Below are positions 49,077 through 61,800 of a DNA stretch of 64,000 nt, in pieces. How positions within the stretch are numbered: position 1 is the stretch's first letter; the number at the start of each line of letters is the position of its first letter. A program made the position numbers and the translations under genes. The stretch covers positions 8,370,001 to 8,434,000 of the forward strand of contig NC_079882.1 in the NCBI RefSeq assembly GCF_029227915.1, given 5' to 3'. The DNA comes from Hydractinia symbiolongicarpus (lineage: Eukaryota; Cnidaria; Hydrozoa; Anthoathecata; Hydractiniidae). The notes under the pieces were generated by a model. It had not been told where the DNA came from and searched no databases. It worked only from the letters and a program-made list of their open reading frames with translations.

Positions 49077-49767
49077 ACTTGCTTTTGCTTTTGAAGCTTC
49101 TATTTAAAGACAATGATTTCTGATATATATCACAGTTAAATCTCGTTATAGGTTACGGGAAATAGTACGGCGCGGTTTCTTTGTTACGTGGTGTCATTCG
49201 TAAAGAGTGAGCCAATAACACAATTTTTTCGGATCTATGTACAGGGCTCTTTGATTACACTCTAAGCGCAAACAATGTACACATAAAATTTGGTACCTAT
49301 ACATAAAAACCAACTGGTATGTTTACAAAAGAGAACAACCTTGACGTTGTTTAATGTTGTTCTTACAGGTAGCTTAGCTACCTTGTAGCTATATTTAGGA
49401 TTAAACTAGCATTTATTAGGTATTAGCTACTAAGTAAAATAAATCAAGTTAGAATAATAAACTTTTTCGCTATAGCTAGCTAGACTAAGTATGAAAGGAA
49501 ATGCTGTGATTTTTAGCTAAGTCAAAAGTAAAAACTTAAGAGGAAAATTACATCACAGTTTTTAGTCTTATATTACACATATTTAAGAACACTTGAAGGA
49601 AATTTCATTGTTCATCAAGTTATTATTTCTTTATAAAGGACATCAGAGAAATTTTCATAAGGATTACTTTTGCGATTTTATGATTTATAATTTTTTAAAA
49701 TTTCCCGCTAAGAATGTTTTAGGTTCAAAACCAATGTCCCACAAAAGCAGTGCAAACCAATCCTATT

Positions 49768-49858
49768 CTCATGCCGAACACTAAGCGAAAAGAGCTAGCT
49801 AGACTAAGTATGAAAGTATTCTCATAAGTATTCATGCCGAACACTAAGCGAAAAGAGT
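49768..49858. repeat. Local direct repeat with GCTAGCTAG island
   Basis: TCATGCCGAACACTAAGCGA occurs at about 49769 and again at about 49832. Between them sits AGCTAGCTAGACTAAGTATG, itself a second copy of a sequence at about 49476-49497. Confidence 0.75.
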
Positions 49859-49884
49859 TAATTCATACTTTTGTTTAATTTCTG

Positions 49885-49955
49885 CCTTTGCCGGGGTTTG
49901 AACTCACGATTTTCCTACTGGAGCTTAACCTTTTACCACAAGGCTATCAGTCTAA
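49885..49955 (-). repeat. tRNA-derived sequence (SINE head or tRNA pseudogene)
   Basis: On the minus strand, TAGCCTTGTGGTAAAAGGTT resembles a pol III A box and, about 30 nt on, GAGTTCAAACCCCGGC resembles a B box. The cloverleaf does not close: acceptor and T stems mismatch. I therefore read it as a tRNA pseudogene or the head of a SINE, not a working tRNA. Confidence 0.5.
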
Positions 49956-50528
49956 TTGTATCACATTGTTAAGCCTAAACTTTTCATAAAAAATAAATTT
50001 TCCATGTGGTGTACTTTAAAAAACATAAAAAATAGGAAACATGAATGCTTTATGCTTGCTTTTTATTAACTCTCTTCTTTAGCTAAAAAATTATCCTACA
50101 ACAGGTAAATTTTCAATTTAGGAATTTAGTGCAGGGGCGTGTGACCAGGCATGGCGACAATGATAGAATTAACAGGTTTTTTGTCCAAAGGCTTGCCTAA
50201 CATTTTTCTACTATCCGTTGCGCCCTCTCATGTTATTCAAAAAGAGTCAAGTAGAGAGAAAAAGTATTCTCGATACTTTTCAAAAAAAAAAACGTTTTTT
50301 TTGACAACTTTGCCCCTAACATTGGATCCCAATCTATAAGATCCTCTAAAGTGTGTTATAATGACCTTGAGTTAACAAATTGCTTTTTAACAGCCCCATT
50401 AAAAGCTGCATTGAATCCAAAACTTTGGTTATTTCTGTTGTTGTGTAACATTCTTGCCGACTACCTTTATGACAGAGATTTTCTCGTTAAGACCTTATTA
50501 TTATTCGCATGAATCACACTTGAAACTC

Positions 50529-51024
50529 ATTTACGACTATTAACTCTGGCACAGTTCCATAAGTGTTTCTTTCAGACAGACACGCTTAACTAACCCATGC
50601 ATTACACGTGCTTGGCGCTTTTTACATGTGTGAAGTAATGTTGGGTGCGACATGAAACACTTTCCGCTTTAATATGATCACGTGGTTCGTGTGGCGGTAA
50701 CTTTTTCTTCTCGCGGTACATAAAGCTATTATAATGCAATACAAAATTAACTGTTCTCAACAAAATTGAAGGTTGGATTATTGCTCTTTTAATTAAATCC
50801 ACTTTACTGACAACATTAATTTCTTTTTTGTTTTTTGTATTTTTTGTTGTGATGTTTTTTATGCAAGAAAATAAACAAACAAAAAGCAAGAGTGGGAAAT
50901 TCTTTTAATTTGTTGAATTCTTTGGGAAAACTTCTTAAAGTTCTTAAAACTTTCGTGACAGCTCTTTTAAAGGGTTTAACATTTAAGACGATCAAACACA
51001 GTCACCTGGTTATTAAAAATCATT
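50529..51024. repeat. Duplicated segment, copy 1
   Basis: Direct-orientation partner of 53319-53830. Blocks in common include TTTACGACTATTAACTC, GTGTGAAGTAATGTTGGGTG, CTTTAATATGATCACGTGGT and TGCAAGAAAATAAACAAA, with scattered substitutions and small indels. The match resumes at 52485-52600, so copy 1 is interrupted relative to copy 2 by about 1.45 kb. Confidence 0.85.
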
Positions 51025-51772
51025 TTAAGCTAAGTACTTATATAATCTCTCTTCATATTTTTTATAATATTTAACTAGGGAAAATATTTCATGACACGAG
51101 TGTCTCTTATATACTACATACATACACGTGCAAAAATTTGGCTGTTTTTTCTGAAGACCACAGAGCTTTTCAAATATAACAACAAACCAGCTCGATATAA
51201 GCAACCCACCCACCCTTCCGCCCTCCCACTCAAATAATTTCAAGAATAAGAAAAAAACATCAATCCCTTTCTTTAGACCACCCCCGCCCCCCAGCAATGA
51301 GATAAACCCCGAGCTCTGGACCTTTCTGATCACGTGATAACTTCTGATTGATCTGTTTTTCTATAACCGTTTTTTCGCGAGAAGGAAAGTTTAGTGTTTA
51401 TAAAACATTCAGCAATGGAAACATAAAGCATCAGAGTATGTTCTTCTATGCTTTTTCATGTTAATTATCTGTAATTGAAATTAGGCAAGATTTATCTGGG
51501 AAGACCTATAATCAAGTTATCTATATCTAACGTATTTCACATGAACTGTTCATATTTTGATCAGTTTTCACCAAGCTAGCTACCTACTAAAAGCAAGCTA
51601 GCTACCAAAAAGGTATTTGCATGCGATTTTTTTTTAGGCAGCAAAGAAATATCCTATTTCAAATTCTTCTTCTTTACCCAAAGTAAGTTTTAATCCCAAA
51701 CTTTTTTAAAGAGTAAAAGCTAGAATGCGCTAAACTTATCGTAAGAATTTTTACAGGATATTGATGAGGCCT

Positions 51773-51806
51773 ATTTATTTATTTATTTATTTATTTATTT
51801 ATTTGC
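51773..51806. repeat. TTTA microsatellite
   Basis: About eight ATTT units in a row. Confidence 0.9.
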
Positions 51807-53318
51807 GATTATCTGGCATTAAATATTTTCAACATCCTAATACATTTTTTTTAAAAAAAACGTTAGCATACTACAACTTAAACAGAATATTAAAACAAAG
51901 TATGATGCACTTTGTAGGACGATATCCGCAAAATATTGTAAAGATTTTTGCCGCGAAAACGTAATTCATGGCAAAATATCTAAAAATACACTGGCAAAAA
52001 AGGTTTTATTGTCTGAATGCCAATAACGATAATAGATGGGTGTCGGTTAGTTAGCTGTAAACATTAACAATTTGATAATTTTGTGGCTAGCAGTTGCAAT
52101 ATCATAATAGGATGTAAGAGCACATAAATGTAATCAAGCAAAAAATCACCAACAATCACCGCTATTTTTATTCAACATAATACCTGTACTGAAAAATTTT
52201 ATTTTTAAAAGTCATTATGAATAAAATATTACTGGATATATTCAAACATTTCCACTCAAAGCTTTCGAGAAAGGTTACTTCAATGATTAAACACAGGAAC
52301 ACAGATTCGTTTGTGAGTAACATATTCTAGCTAGGCCATTTATGAAATAACAGCTACATGTCGTTGTACTATCCAGGTAATTAATATTCAACCTGGAAAT
52401 AGTAAATGTATACGTAGCTAGCAATCCATATCCTGTGGTATGAACGTAAAAACACTATCTAGCCTGTATACACTTTAAAAGAAACATCTTTTAGATTTAT
52501 ATGCAGCGCATTTAAAAGCACCTAAACATTTTTAAAAGTGACAGTTTCTACATTTTTTATTTGTTCTTGAATGCTGGAATTTTTATGTTAAAAATAATGT
52601 TACGATGTCCTCAGACAGATTTTGTTTGTTTTTTTAAGAAACAAATATTTGTAGAGAAGGGAGGAGGTCACTACATTTCTTGCAATCACCCTTGAGGCCA
52701 TAGAAAATTAACGCAAAATATTCTTTAAAAAAATGAATGAATTACGGAATGAATATGGTTCAGCTGGCCACTTCTAAAGTCACTTAAATTATTTTGAAAC
52801 ACACTCATCCACACTCATGAACGAATGTAGCGGTTAGCACTTTGCAGTATGTCGTATAACTAAGTAAGCCTAAGGCAATTATTGTTGGATATCATTGTAA
52901 AATTAAAGGTTATGCTGTGGTGTATTTAACTAGTAAGAATACAATTTTCTTAGTTCTCGTTTTTAAGTCGGCGCATAAGGAGATAGTTTTCCTCGTCCGA
53001 AGAGCTTGTCAGATTTGAAACATGAATGAACAAGATTTTTTAATTTACGTCCAAATACCTTATCAGTAAAAATGTTGGTAAAAAGTAATCAATGATTTTA
53101 GTTGAAATTTTTATATAAAAAGGAGAACTTTTTTACTTAAACTCAAAAATTTTTGTCAAAAAAAAGTGTTGATAAGATTTAGGTATTAAATGTTGTGAAA
53201 GTGAATAATATTTGAATCGATTAAACACTTTTTTACCGAGAAGTTTTGGGAGTATTCTTTATATAATCTTCCTTTCGTATCTAAAACTTGATTAAAGTCG
53301 ATCTAATAATCTGATCAA

Positions 53319-53940
53319 ATTTACGACTATTAACTCGGTACGATTCCATAAGCGTTTTTTTGAAAAAGACACGCTTAACTTACCCATGCATAACACGTGC
53401 TTGGCGCTTTTTAACATGTGTGAAGTAATGTTGGGTGCGACATGAAGCAGTTTCCGCTTTAATATGATCACGTGGTTCGTTTGGCGGTAACTTTTTTTCT
53501 CGCGGTTCATGCAGCTATTAAAATTCAATACAGAATTAAATATTCTTAACAAAATCGAAGGTTGGGTAATATTTCTCTTTTATTTAAATCTTGTGTACTA
53601 ACAAAAGAAGTTTCTTTTTTTTGTCCTTTTTACTGTTTTTTGTTTTGTTTTGTTTTGTTTTTTTGGCCAAAAGCGACGCCTTTATGCCTTTATGCAAGAA
53701 AATAAACAAAGAGACAGAAAAAAAATTATTATACAAAAATTCCTAAAGTTCTTAAGACTTCCGTGATAATTTTCTCTTTGGTTTAGAATTGATCATGGTT
53801 ACACACAGTCATTTGCTTATCGAAAACTAACATATTTTTAGATTTACATGCAAAGCATTTAAAATTACTTAAAAATTTATATGATTGCCAGTTTCCAGGT
53901 TGTTCATTTGAATGTTGAAATTTACAAGTTGAAATCGTTG
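53319..53940. repeat. Duplicated segment, copy 2
   Basis: Copy 2 runs continuously through sequence that in copy 1 is split between 50529-51024 and 52485-52600 (shared words TTTAGATTTA, GCATTTAAAA, TTGAATG). No reading frame is preserved between the copies, so the duplicated unit is non-coding. Confidence 0.8.
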
Positions 53941-55401
53941 TTACTTTTCCAAGAAGCAATCCCGGGGGCAAAAATAAATAACTTTTTCAAAACACAAACC
54001 CAAATAGTTCTCAAAAATATATAAATTTCTTTCCAACAGGTACTTCTTTATCAAGTCCACATTTTTGCTTTTTGATATGAGAGAATAAACCGCATTTTTA
54101 GATATAAAACTCTCTTCATATTTGTTTGTGATCTATATCAAGATTGTTTTGCTTAAATTACAGTAATATGGTGTCCTCAAAGGTCCGCATATAATTCTTA
54201 ACACAACGACTAAAGTTGAATAAAATAAATTAAAAAGCCGTGCTTAGCCCAGAGACGATTCTTTGCGCCGTCTTCAAAATGAAAAGACGAAAATAGTGGG
54301 AGAATAAACTTTTTTTGCATAGTTTTAACGATTCGTAAGAATTCATTTTTGCTCAAAAAGGTTCTTCTTGTGAAGATAAGTATGGCGATAAATCTTCCAT
54401 TCTCCCCCCTTTTTATTAGATTACGATATCTTATGCTCACTCGAAAATCAAATTAATCGATCGAGCATTCGTCAAAATTATCACATAAAACCAATCTGCA
54501 TCATTCAAGTATGCAATTACGTTTTCTAGTGTCCAGGCTTTTTGGTTGTATTATCTTTGAAATACTCACCCAACAGCGTTAAGAAGGACTGAACAAGAAT
54601 TTGAAAGTATTTAAAACGGGTCAGACTTAATTTCAACCAACAATCACGTTCAGATGGTCAAATAAGCATTTTCAGTTTATTACGTTGGCTCTGTCAAAAA
54701 CTTGTGGGCTGCGCGTAAAAGCCATAATAAAAAATGAAAAATAAAGTGTTAACCTTAATAGGTTTGGATACATTTATACCTATATGAAATTAGAGTGAGC
54801 GTTTATCTGACACGTGTCAGTACCTTTCAGTTTAACACAAAAACATTACGCAATTATGAAGCCAAGTATAGTATTTTCCTATCAACTAGAACATTAATCA
54901 GACACTAATATATACATCCGTTTAGGATAAAAACACGTGCTACAACGTATCATTTCTGGATGTGTCAAAATGTGACTTGTGTTGCGAATGATATAATTTG
55001 TGGTGAAACTTCTTAGTCCGGTGGTCCAGCTGCACTCAAACACAGATATCTGGACAGAAAAATGTCAGAGAAATTTTCGTCACGCAGAAACAAACGCCAC
55101 TTTTGTCACTTTCTAGAATCCTTCTAATACTAGAAATTAACCCGTGACAAAATATTCCGTCATTTAATTTTTCGTTTGTCGTACATTTTACGGACATTGC
55201 AATTTCGTGCATCCGTAGCACAAAGTAGCGTTTCAGCTACCATTTTGAACTCAAAGACGGCTCACAGACGGCTCACAGAGACTTTTTTTCAACCATTATT
55301 CTATGTAGACTATAAAAATAAACTTAAAATTCACTCTACAGTGAGTATTTAAATACATACATTAAATTTACAAAAACAAAAAGGAAAAATCATTTCAACG
55401 A

Positions 55402-55902
55402 TTAAAATTTGCTCTGTATTTTTTTGCGACCAATCGATCTCCTTTGTTGTACCTCAACTGTCATTTTGTAAACATCTTCGTCATTTAAAATTTTAGCGCA
55501 CCTTTCAATTGTTCTTGCACACCAAAGTTGTTGTCTGCTATCGTCCTAAACATCAAAACGCAAAACTTTAGTTTCTTCTTCATTTTAATTAACATTTTTC
55601 TGTCCCAGAAAGTCGTGCATTTTCAACAAAAGATAATTCACAAGTTTCGCTGCGACGCCTCTGACTACAGCGGCGCACAAGACAGTTAATCTTGTAGAAA
55701 AAATCGATCTAGAGTATCCAAAAGACTACTTGCATGATTCGTTGGGATTGAAAGAGTTAAAAAATTCAAAAAATCTGTTTCTTACTGTGTGTCGTTTGCA
55801 TACACCAGGCGGGCACCTGCCACTCTGACTGGATAAAAATGCTTGAGTTAGAACACATAACAAAAGTAAATAAAGGATTTTTATTCCATTGTTGGAAACC
55901 AT
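55402..55902 (-). CDS. Small secreted protein with four mature cysteines (86 aa)
   Basis: Two exons on the minus strand: 55902-55786 and 55545-55402, joined at phase 0 (donor ACACA/GTAAGAAA, acceptor TGATGTTTAG). Exon 1 begins with a strong signal peptide (MVSNNGIKILYLLLLCVL, then TQAFLSS). The mature part has four cysteines spaced C-x4-C-x12-C-x6-C, from CPPGVCKRH to WCARTIERCAKIL, and ends in a basic tail with RRSIGRKK, which could be a proprotein cleavage site. A TATA element lies upstream on the same strand at 56136-56125. Both exons are too short to be seen by ordinary ORF scanning. I do not recognise the family; a secreted regulatory or defence peptide is possible, but no function is claimed. 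Confidence 0.65.
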
Positions 55903-56300
55903 CTTTGATGTTGCTTTTTTTAGACTAAATTTAAAATATGATTACTAAACTTGACAAAAGAGAAAAATTCTTTAAGGCAAACAAAAAAAATAATCAAACA
56001 AACAAACAAACAAACAATCAAACAAACAAACAAGCAAATAAACAAATAAACAAAATGGACGTTTTAAATTTGTGAGTTCTATTACAATAATTACGATTTT
56101 TCGATCGTTCTCTATTCTAAAACCCTTTTATATATATAAATTCCAAATAAAAATCAAGAACGCAAAAGCAAGAAAGGAAATCTCCAGTAAGTCTTTAGTT
56201 ATAAAAAACACCATGCCAGAGTTTTAAAAAAAGTTGTTCTTCTATACAAACAATCCAAACAATTTATATCAACAGATTTCTGATGATATGCAATGAAGAG
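55403..56300. other. Introns and flank of the small secreted gene, with microsatellite
   Basis: The 240-bp intron is 55546-55785. Upstream, about 55983-56058 is an AAAC-type microsatellite (AAACAAACAAAC...), which would lie in the 5' UTR or a leader intron if the TATA element is used. Confidence 0.5.
56125..56136 (-). promoter_or_regulatory. TATA element of the small secreted gene
   Basis: TATATATAAAAG on the minus strand, about 225 bp upstream of the start codon at 55902. The long 5' UTR this implies makes the call tentative. Confidence 0.4.
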
Positions 56301-58811
56301 GAAGTTGTTTCCTAAACAAAACCAAAACCTACGGCGAATCTTATTTCATCTTTCCTACAAACAGCATCTCAACCACAACGAGCTGATTACCACATGGTCT
56401 CTCTTTGTTGGAGGTAAAAAAAAGATTTTATCCTATTTGCATGGTTACCAAGGCAACACAATCTCTTCGATATTTATAGAGTATTTCTATGACGCTAGCG
56501 TTCCGTTTATAAGAAACTTATTTTACGTAAAAGTATGCATTGACATATTTAAATGTATTTTTTCCAACATAAAAATATTACTTAATCTTGATAAAATTAC
56601 ACTAAAAGCTTATCTATTGCCGCATCGAGGTTCCTGTTCACCTGGAGCTGACAGCTTTAAAAGGTGCAGGTTACTAGTCCAGAGGCGTACTAATCTCTGT
56701 GTATATCTGCACCGAAGGTGCAAAATTTATTTTAGATATATTAACACGTCATTTGTTTCTAACAACTCGAAAAAGTTTGGTTATGAGTACATATTGTGAT
56801 TCTAAGATTTTTGGCCATATTATCGAAGCTGTGACAAAGCATCAATTAGTCAATACTCTGCCGACGTTTGTCTGCGAAAGTGATTTTTTGCAGATTCATA
56901 GGCTAGACTAGCAGCGTTCGCTGGGTAGCACTTACTAACATGCCAGAATTGTGGAGAAAGGCTGCAATTTTAAGGGGAAAGGTCAAGCTGACGGAAAAAG
57001 GGTCAAATTGACAATGACTAAATTTTAATAAGCCCTTTCACAAATCACACAGTAAAAAAAATGGGGCAAAATCCGCCCCGCTGTTGGACCGCTATAACTC
57101 CTGAGGAGTAGATTGTCAAAATCCCATGTCTCAGAATCCAACGGTGACAAAAATCAACCAGTAATTCAAGTTTTGGAAAGCTGATTATTTGACGAAAAAA
57201 GGATCTTATCAAAAAGCAGATAATATGCTAAAGGTTAAAGAATCTAAGATCCTAAGTGAACATTTACAAATTAAAATGGTGCAATCTTTATAACTATATA
57301 AAAAAAAACGTGTACATCCTCGTCCTTAGGGTCTCTGAGGCCCCTGAGCCATTTCTAAGGAATGCAAAAGGAGATTGTGGTGTACACGTGTAGAGACGAA
57401 CTTTAAACTTGCTGGCTTGCCTTTATGTATATGTGAGAGATTTTAGGTGAGCACGAAAGTAAGGGGAGGTGTAAACAGTCGAAGTTCGCCACCACAACTG
57501 TTTCTATATTAGATTCAGGTTTTCGGTGTGCGGTCGTGCTAGAGAATGTGACTAGCAAATTTCCAACGCTGTCCTAATGGCTAAGATCAAGTGTAGTATC
57601 ATTCTCGGCGGCCAAATGGCTAAGATCACACACTTGGTCTGATCGCTCAGTCCATCTTGGGCTGTTCTAATCGAATTTCCGGGTTTAAGAACTCCAACTA
57701 GGAGTTCAACTTAGAATTTCAACTTAAAGTTGAAAAAGTTGTCCTACATTTTATTTTATTTTGTGCTTTTCACACATAATAATTTTGTAACAACTTTGAC
57801 TATTTTTGCGAAAATTTGTGTTGAAACATTCCAAAATAAAAGATCACGAAAGTTATTTTCTTACGAAATTACACAGATAATTCTAGACTCGCCAAAGTTT
57901 TTCTACTATTTTTTTCTTTTTTGCCCTTTGGTCCCTTAATCTTAAGTTCTTATGCCAAAGTTGCACAAAACAAAGTAGTCTTTCGAGAAAGTTTATGCCT
58001 CAAATTTCGCGTTTTCTTAAGAAAAGAAAAAGTAAAAATTTCTCAAATACAGACTGCGGTGGAGTTCACGTCATTTTAGAGGGTGGAAAAAGATGGCCCA
58101 AAACATCAGTGTTTCAAGGCTATTCACCCTTAGCCGTGCTTTTGATTTAAAGTTGCAATTGCCATTACCGCAGCCCCACGGGTCAATCAATGTAAGGAAT
58201 ATTTGCTGATAGTCTACAAGCTCGTACCCAGGGCTTTTTTACTCCTATGATATGCTGACGGAAGAGTTAAGTAAATATTAGTTGGTCGGTTGAAATTGTT
58301 TTTTTTTAAAATGACTAGATTTTACCAGTTAGGAAATATAGGCTCGTCAATTTATAAGCACAAAAAAGTTTCCCCTTTGCATTTGGCAGGGCGCATACTT
58401 GCGCAGGGTCGGCCACTCGCGTTTCCAAGGTGCTTTTTCTATAATTCCTGCAAAAGGGTCGGATAGGCACAAAACCATTGAAAAATGATCTAATTTTTTT
58501 ACAAGAAAATACAAAATAAATTCTGCAAGAGCATTCATGAATAAATTAAATGTTAAAGTTCATAAAAATCAAACTAAAAAACAAACTGAAGATAGTGTTG
58601 CAAAAAGGTGGCGGTGGTGAAGTGTGAAAATTAGAACTAAAGAAATATATATATTTTAACCACAATGTATAAAAAAATGAACTCATTGTAAAAAGTGTCA
58701 TTTGTTCCTTATAAAGTAAAAATAATTATTAAAACACTCAATTTTAAATTTGTAATAACAATACTGTATGTCCAATAATTGGTGCATTAAAAATATTGTA
58801 TCAGAGGAATA
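56301..58811. other. Intergenic, repeat-bearing
   Basis: No supportable gene. It contains the U2-derived repeat (57570-57630) and a bracket of GTGTACATCCTCG (about 57311) and GGTGTACACG (about 57381), partly inverted. The longest ORF, 56293-56799, has no domain, no splice partner and poor composition. Confidence 0.5.
57566..57632 (+). repeat. U2 snRNA-derived repeat with two 5'-end copies
   Basis: At 57578-57600 the sequence is identical over 23 nt to the conserved 5' region of U2 snRNA, including GGCTAAGATCAAGTGTAGTA. Immediately after, 57602-57629 (TTCTCGGCGGCC...TGGCTAAGATCA) resembles the same U2 5' end a second time, from its TTCTCGGCC start. The rest of U2 (branchpoint pairing region onward, Sm site) is absent, so this is not a functional U2 gene. 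It looks like a dimeric U2 pseudogene or the head of a U2-derived SINE. Confidence 0.75.
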
Positions 58812-58812
58812 T

Positions 58813-61800
58813 TTATTGATCTAATTCGACATAGTTAGCTGGGAAGAGTCCATGCTTTCCACGGCATGTTCCCCTCCACCAACCATCGTCCACCTGTTCT
58901 ATGTTGGTAATCTTATCGTCTGGATCGAACGTTATTTCATCTTCGGCAGCTAAACAAATTAAAAAAATGAATTTATAATTGTTGCAAACATTTTACCACA
59001 TTTCAAAATGATTTTATGTCAACTCACTGGCTTCATAGTCATACAATGCTGTTGCAGTGAGACCAAGATCCTACAGAGAAAAAAACATATAAAATTTACT
59101 ACCAGAGAACCGACAATAAACAACGGTGCCCAAAGTTCACTTAACCTTACCCCCGACGGCGGTTCGTCTTCCGCAGGTGCAGCGGTATCTTCAGTTGTAG
59201 TGTATGAAAAGCCTGCACCGCCAGACGGAGGTTCGTCGTCACGTTGATATTCATCCTCATGTGACTCTTCTTCAGCTTGAGCCTAATACAAAAATAAAGA
59301 GAATACGCATTAACAGGTTCCAAAATTTTCTCCCAAAAAACAAGAAAGAGGTTAACATAAGTCTCGAATCAGTTGAGTAAAGTCGGCGTCAGTATTAGAT
59401 CGGCAAGGAAGGTTTTGAAAATATTATAAAGTCAAACCTTTTCAGCTTCTTCGTTTTGTTTTCTTTGAATCTCTTCAAGTTTTTCCTGCGCCGCTGCAGC
59501 AGCTTCGCGTTCTCTTTTTTCTCGATCTTCACGTCGTTTCTTTTCTTGTGCAGCCTTCTCGCGAGCTTCCTGACAAAGAAAGGAAACGGTTCAACTTTCA
59601 GAAAAATGTTTGCAAATTACACAATGTAGACACGATTTAAACATACTTTAAGCATAATACATCACTTTCTAAAAATCTTTCGAGAGTGATCAGACAATTA
59701 AGTTTACGCTGAAGACATACCTCTTCGTCTTTCTGCGCCATTTGCTCAAACCTCGCTTTCAAGTTTCCAGCTGTTCCCGAAGAAGCTCTCGGCTTGTCGG
59801 TTTGGTATGAAGAGCCAACGTTTGTCATATCTTCAAACGTGCCAGCAGACTACAATATAACAGATTATGCTATTTAAAATCGTCTATATATGGTTATTCA
59901 TGGTGGGCTTGGACAAGATGGTGTGGTAACGAAACTTACACTATCCTGGCGGTCTGATTGGACGCCGAATTTGCCACCAAAGCCTTTCGAATAATCTAAA
60001 AATCACCAACCTTATCATTAAAACTCCATACAATGGCATGACTGTGTAAATTTAGGTTATTTTTTATATTTCACTTGATGAACTGGTGCAGATATAATGT
60101 TAATTCATACAAACCTTTCTGTGATTCATGCTGCTGTAACTTCTCCTGATGTTCATAACCAACAGCTGACTAAAAGCGATGTTTCACAACAACATTTAAC
60201 AATTTTATTTATTTATTGTGATTATATTAACGCTGTTTTTTATACCAGCTATTTTTAGGGAAATTCTGTGCGAATAAATTTATTTCAGCTATTTTTTTGT
60301 TTTTAAATCTCTTTTTTATTTATATTTTTATTTACAACTTGGAGGTAACGCAAAATAAATTCATAACTTACACTATCCTGGCGGTCTGATTGGACGCCAA
60401 ATTTACCGCCAAATCCTTTCGAATAATCTAAAAAAACACGAGCCATTTGATTTATCATTGCGAACTTAGTGAGAGTAACATCTGCGCAGGAGTGTATTTA
60501 CCTTTTTGCGATTCGTGCTTCTCCACTTTTTCTTGATATTCAAATCCAACTGCTGACTAATCAAAAAGTATTAAAAAACATTAAAAAAATTTAACCGAGT
60601 TGTTATTGTGCATAATGTTGTTAAAAAGACCTTACCTGATCTTGGCGATCTGTTTGTACACCATACTTTCCTCCAAATCCCTTTGAATAATCTAAAAAAT
60701 TAAATGTTGCATTTCAACAAAAGATACAAATGAGGAATGAAACCACAAGCGACAAATCTTCACCGCTGTACCTTTTTGTGATTCATGTTTCGTCAGTTGT
60801 TCCTGATGATCAAACCCAACAGCTGACTGAAATATAAACGCAGTATCGTTAACCATACAATCTGCGAATGTACAAAAGCCTAAATTTATGTATGACATGT
60901 ACTTACTTTATCTTGTCTGTCTGATTGAACGCCGAACTTTCCTCCAAAACCTTTGGAATAATCTAGTGACATAGGAAGAAATATTATCAAATCAATAAGT
61001 ATTCGTAAATATCTAACATGAGAGAGAAAAGAAATTTTTTTATTCAGTGACAAAACATATTATACTCGTCACCTTGTTGTGAGTTATGTTTTGCCAAATC
61101 CTCGTGATGTTCAAACCCAACAGCAGACTGGCAAATAAATAAAAGTAAAAATCAAACGAAATAAAATGTATACACAACTCACACAAATATAAAGGTACAA
61201 AGTATTCAGTGAAAACAAAATCATTAGATTACCTTGTCTTGCCTGTCTTTTTGCACACCAAACTTTCCACCAAAACCCTTTGAATAATCTAAAGCACACC
61301 AGTTCAAAATATACGTCTTGAAAAGACACGACACATGAAAAACAAGGCCGAAAGTAACAAACACCACACCTTGTTGGGAATCATGCTTTGATAATTTTTC
61401 TTGGTAACTGAACCCCACAGCTGACTAAAAGCAAGTTTTGAATAAATCTTATTTCAGAGTACGGAATAATGTCTCATTTAATATTAAATTTCTTCGCCAT
61501 TTAGTATTTTAAATCAATATATATTTTTTTAGTAAAAGCTTTTCGGCTTACTCCATCATTAGTACTATACAAAGTTAAAAATAAAAAGTTTACTATTTTA
61601 TATACAAAGTTGATACATTAGAAAAATCATAATACATGAAATAAAAGTAATCAAGTGTAAAAAAAGGAATAATTAAAAGATGTTTTACAAGTTATAAGTT
61701 AAAATAGAGTACACTTTTTATATTTAACTTTGTATAGTACTGATGGTGGCGTAAGCCAAAAACATTTTACTTTTTTAAAAATATATATTGATTTTAATCT

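Larger units (their letters stand above)
48960..55401. other. Gene-poor region with a local duplication
   Basis: No supportable gene in about 6.4 kb. It contains the repeats listed separately, GCTAGCTA islands (49371-49485, 51574-51612), a (TTTA)n run (51773-51806) and a (GTTTT)n run (53638-53662). Confidence 0.5.

Noticed and set aside
49885-49955. Functional tRNA gene
   Set aside because: A- and B-box-like words are present, but acceptor and T stems do not pair.
50602-53552. Paralogous protein-coding genes in the duplicated segments
   Set aside because: The two copies differ by frame-breaking indels, so the ORFs are not conserved between them.
56293-56799. 168-aa plus-strand ORF
   Set aside because: No domain, unusual composition and no splice or promoter support.
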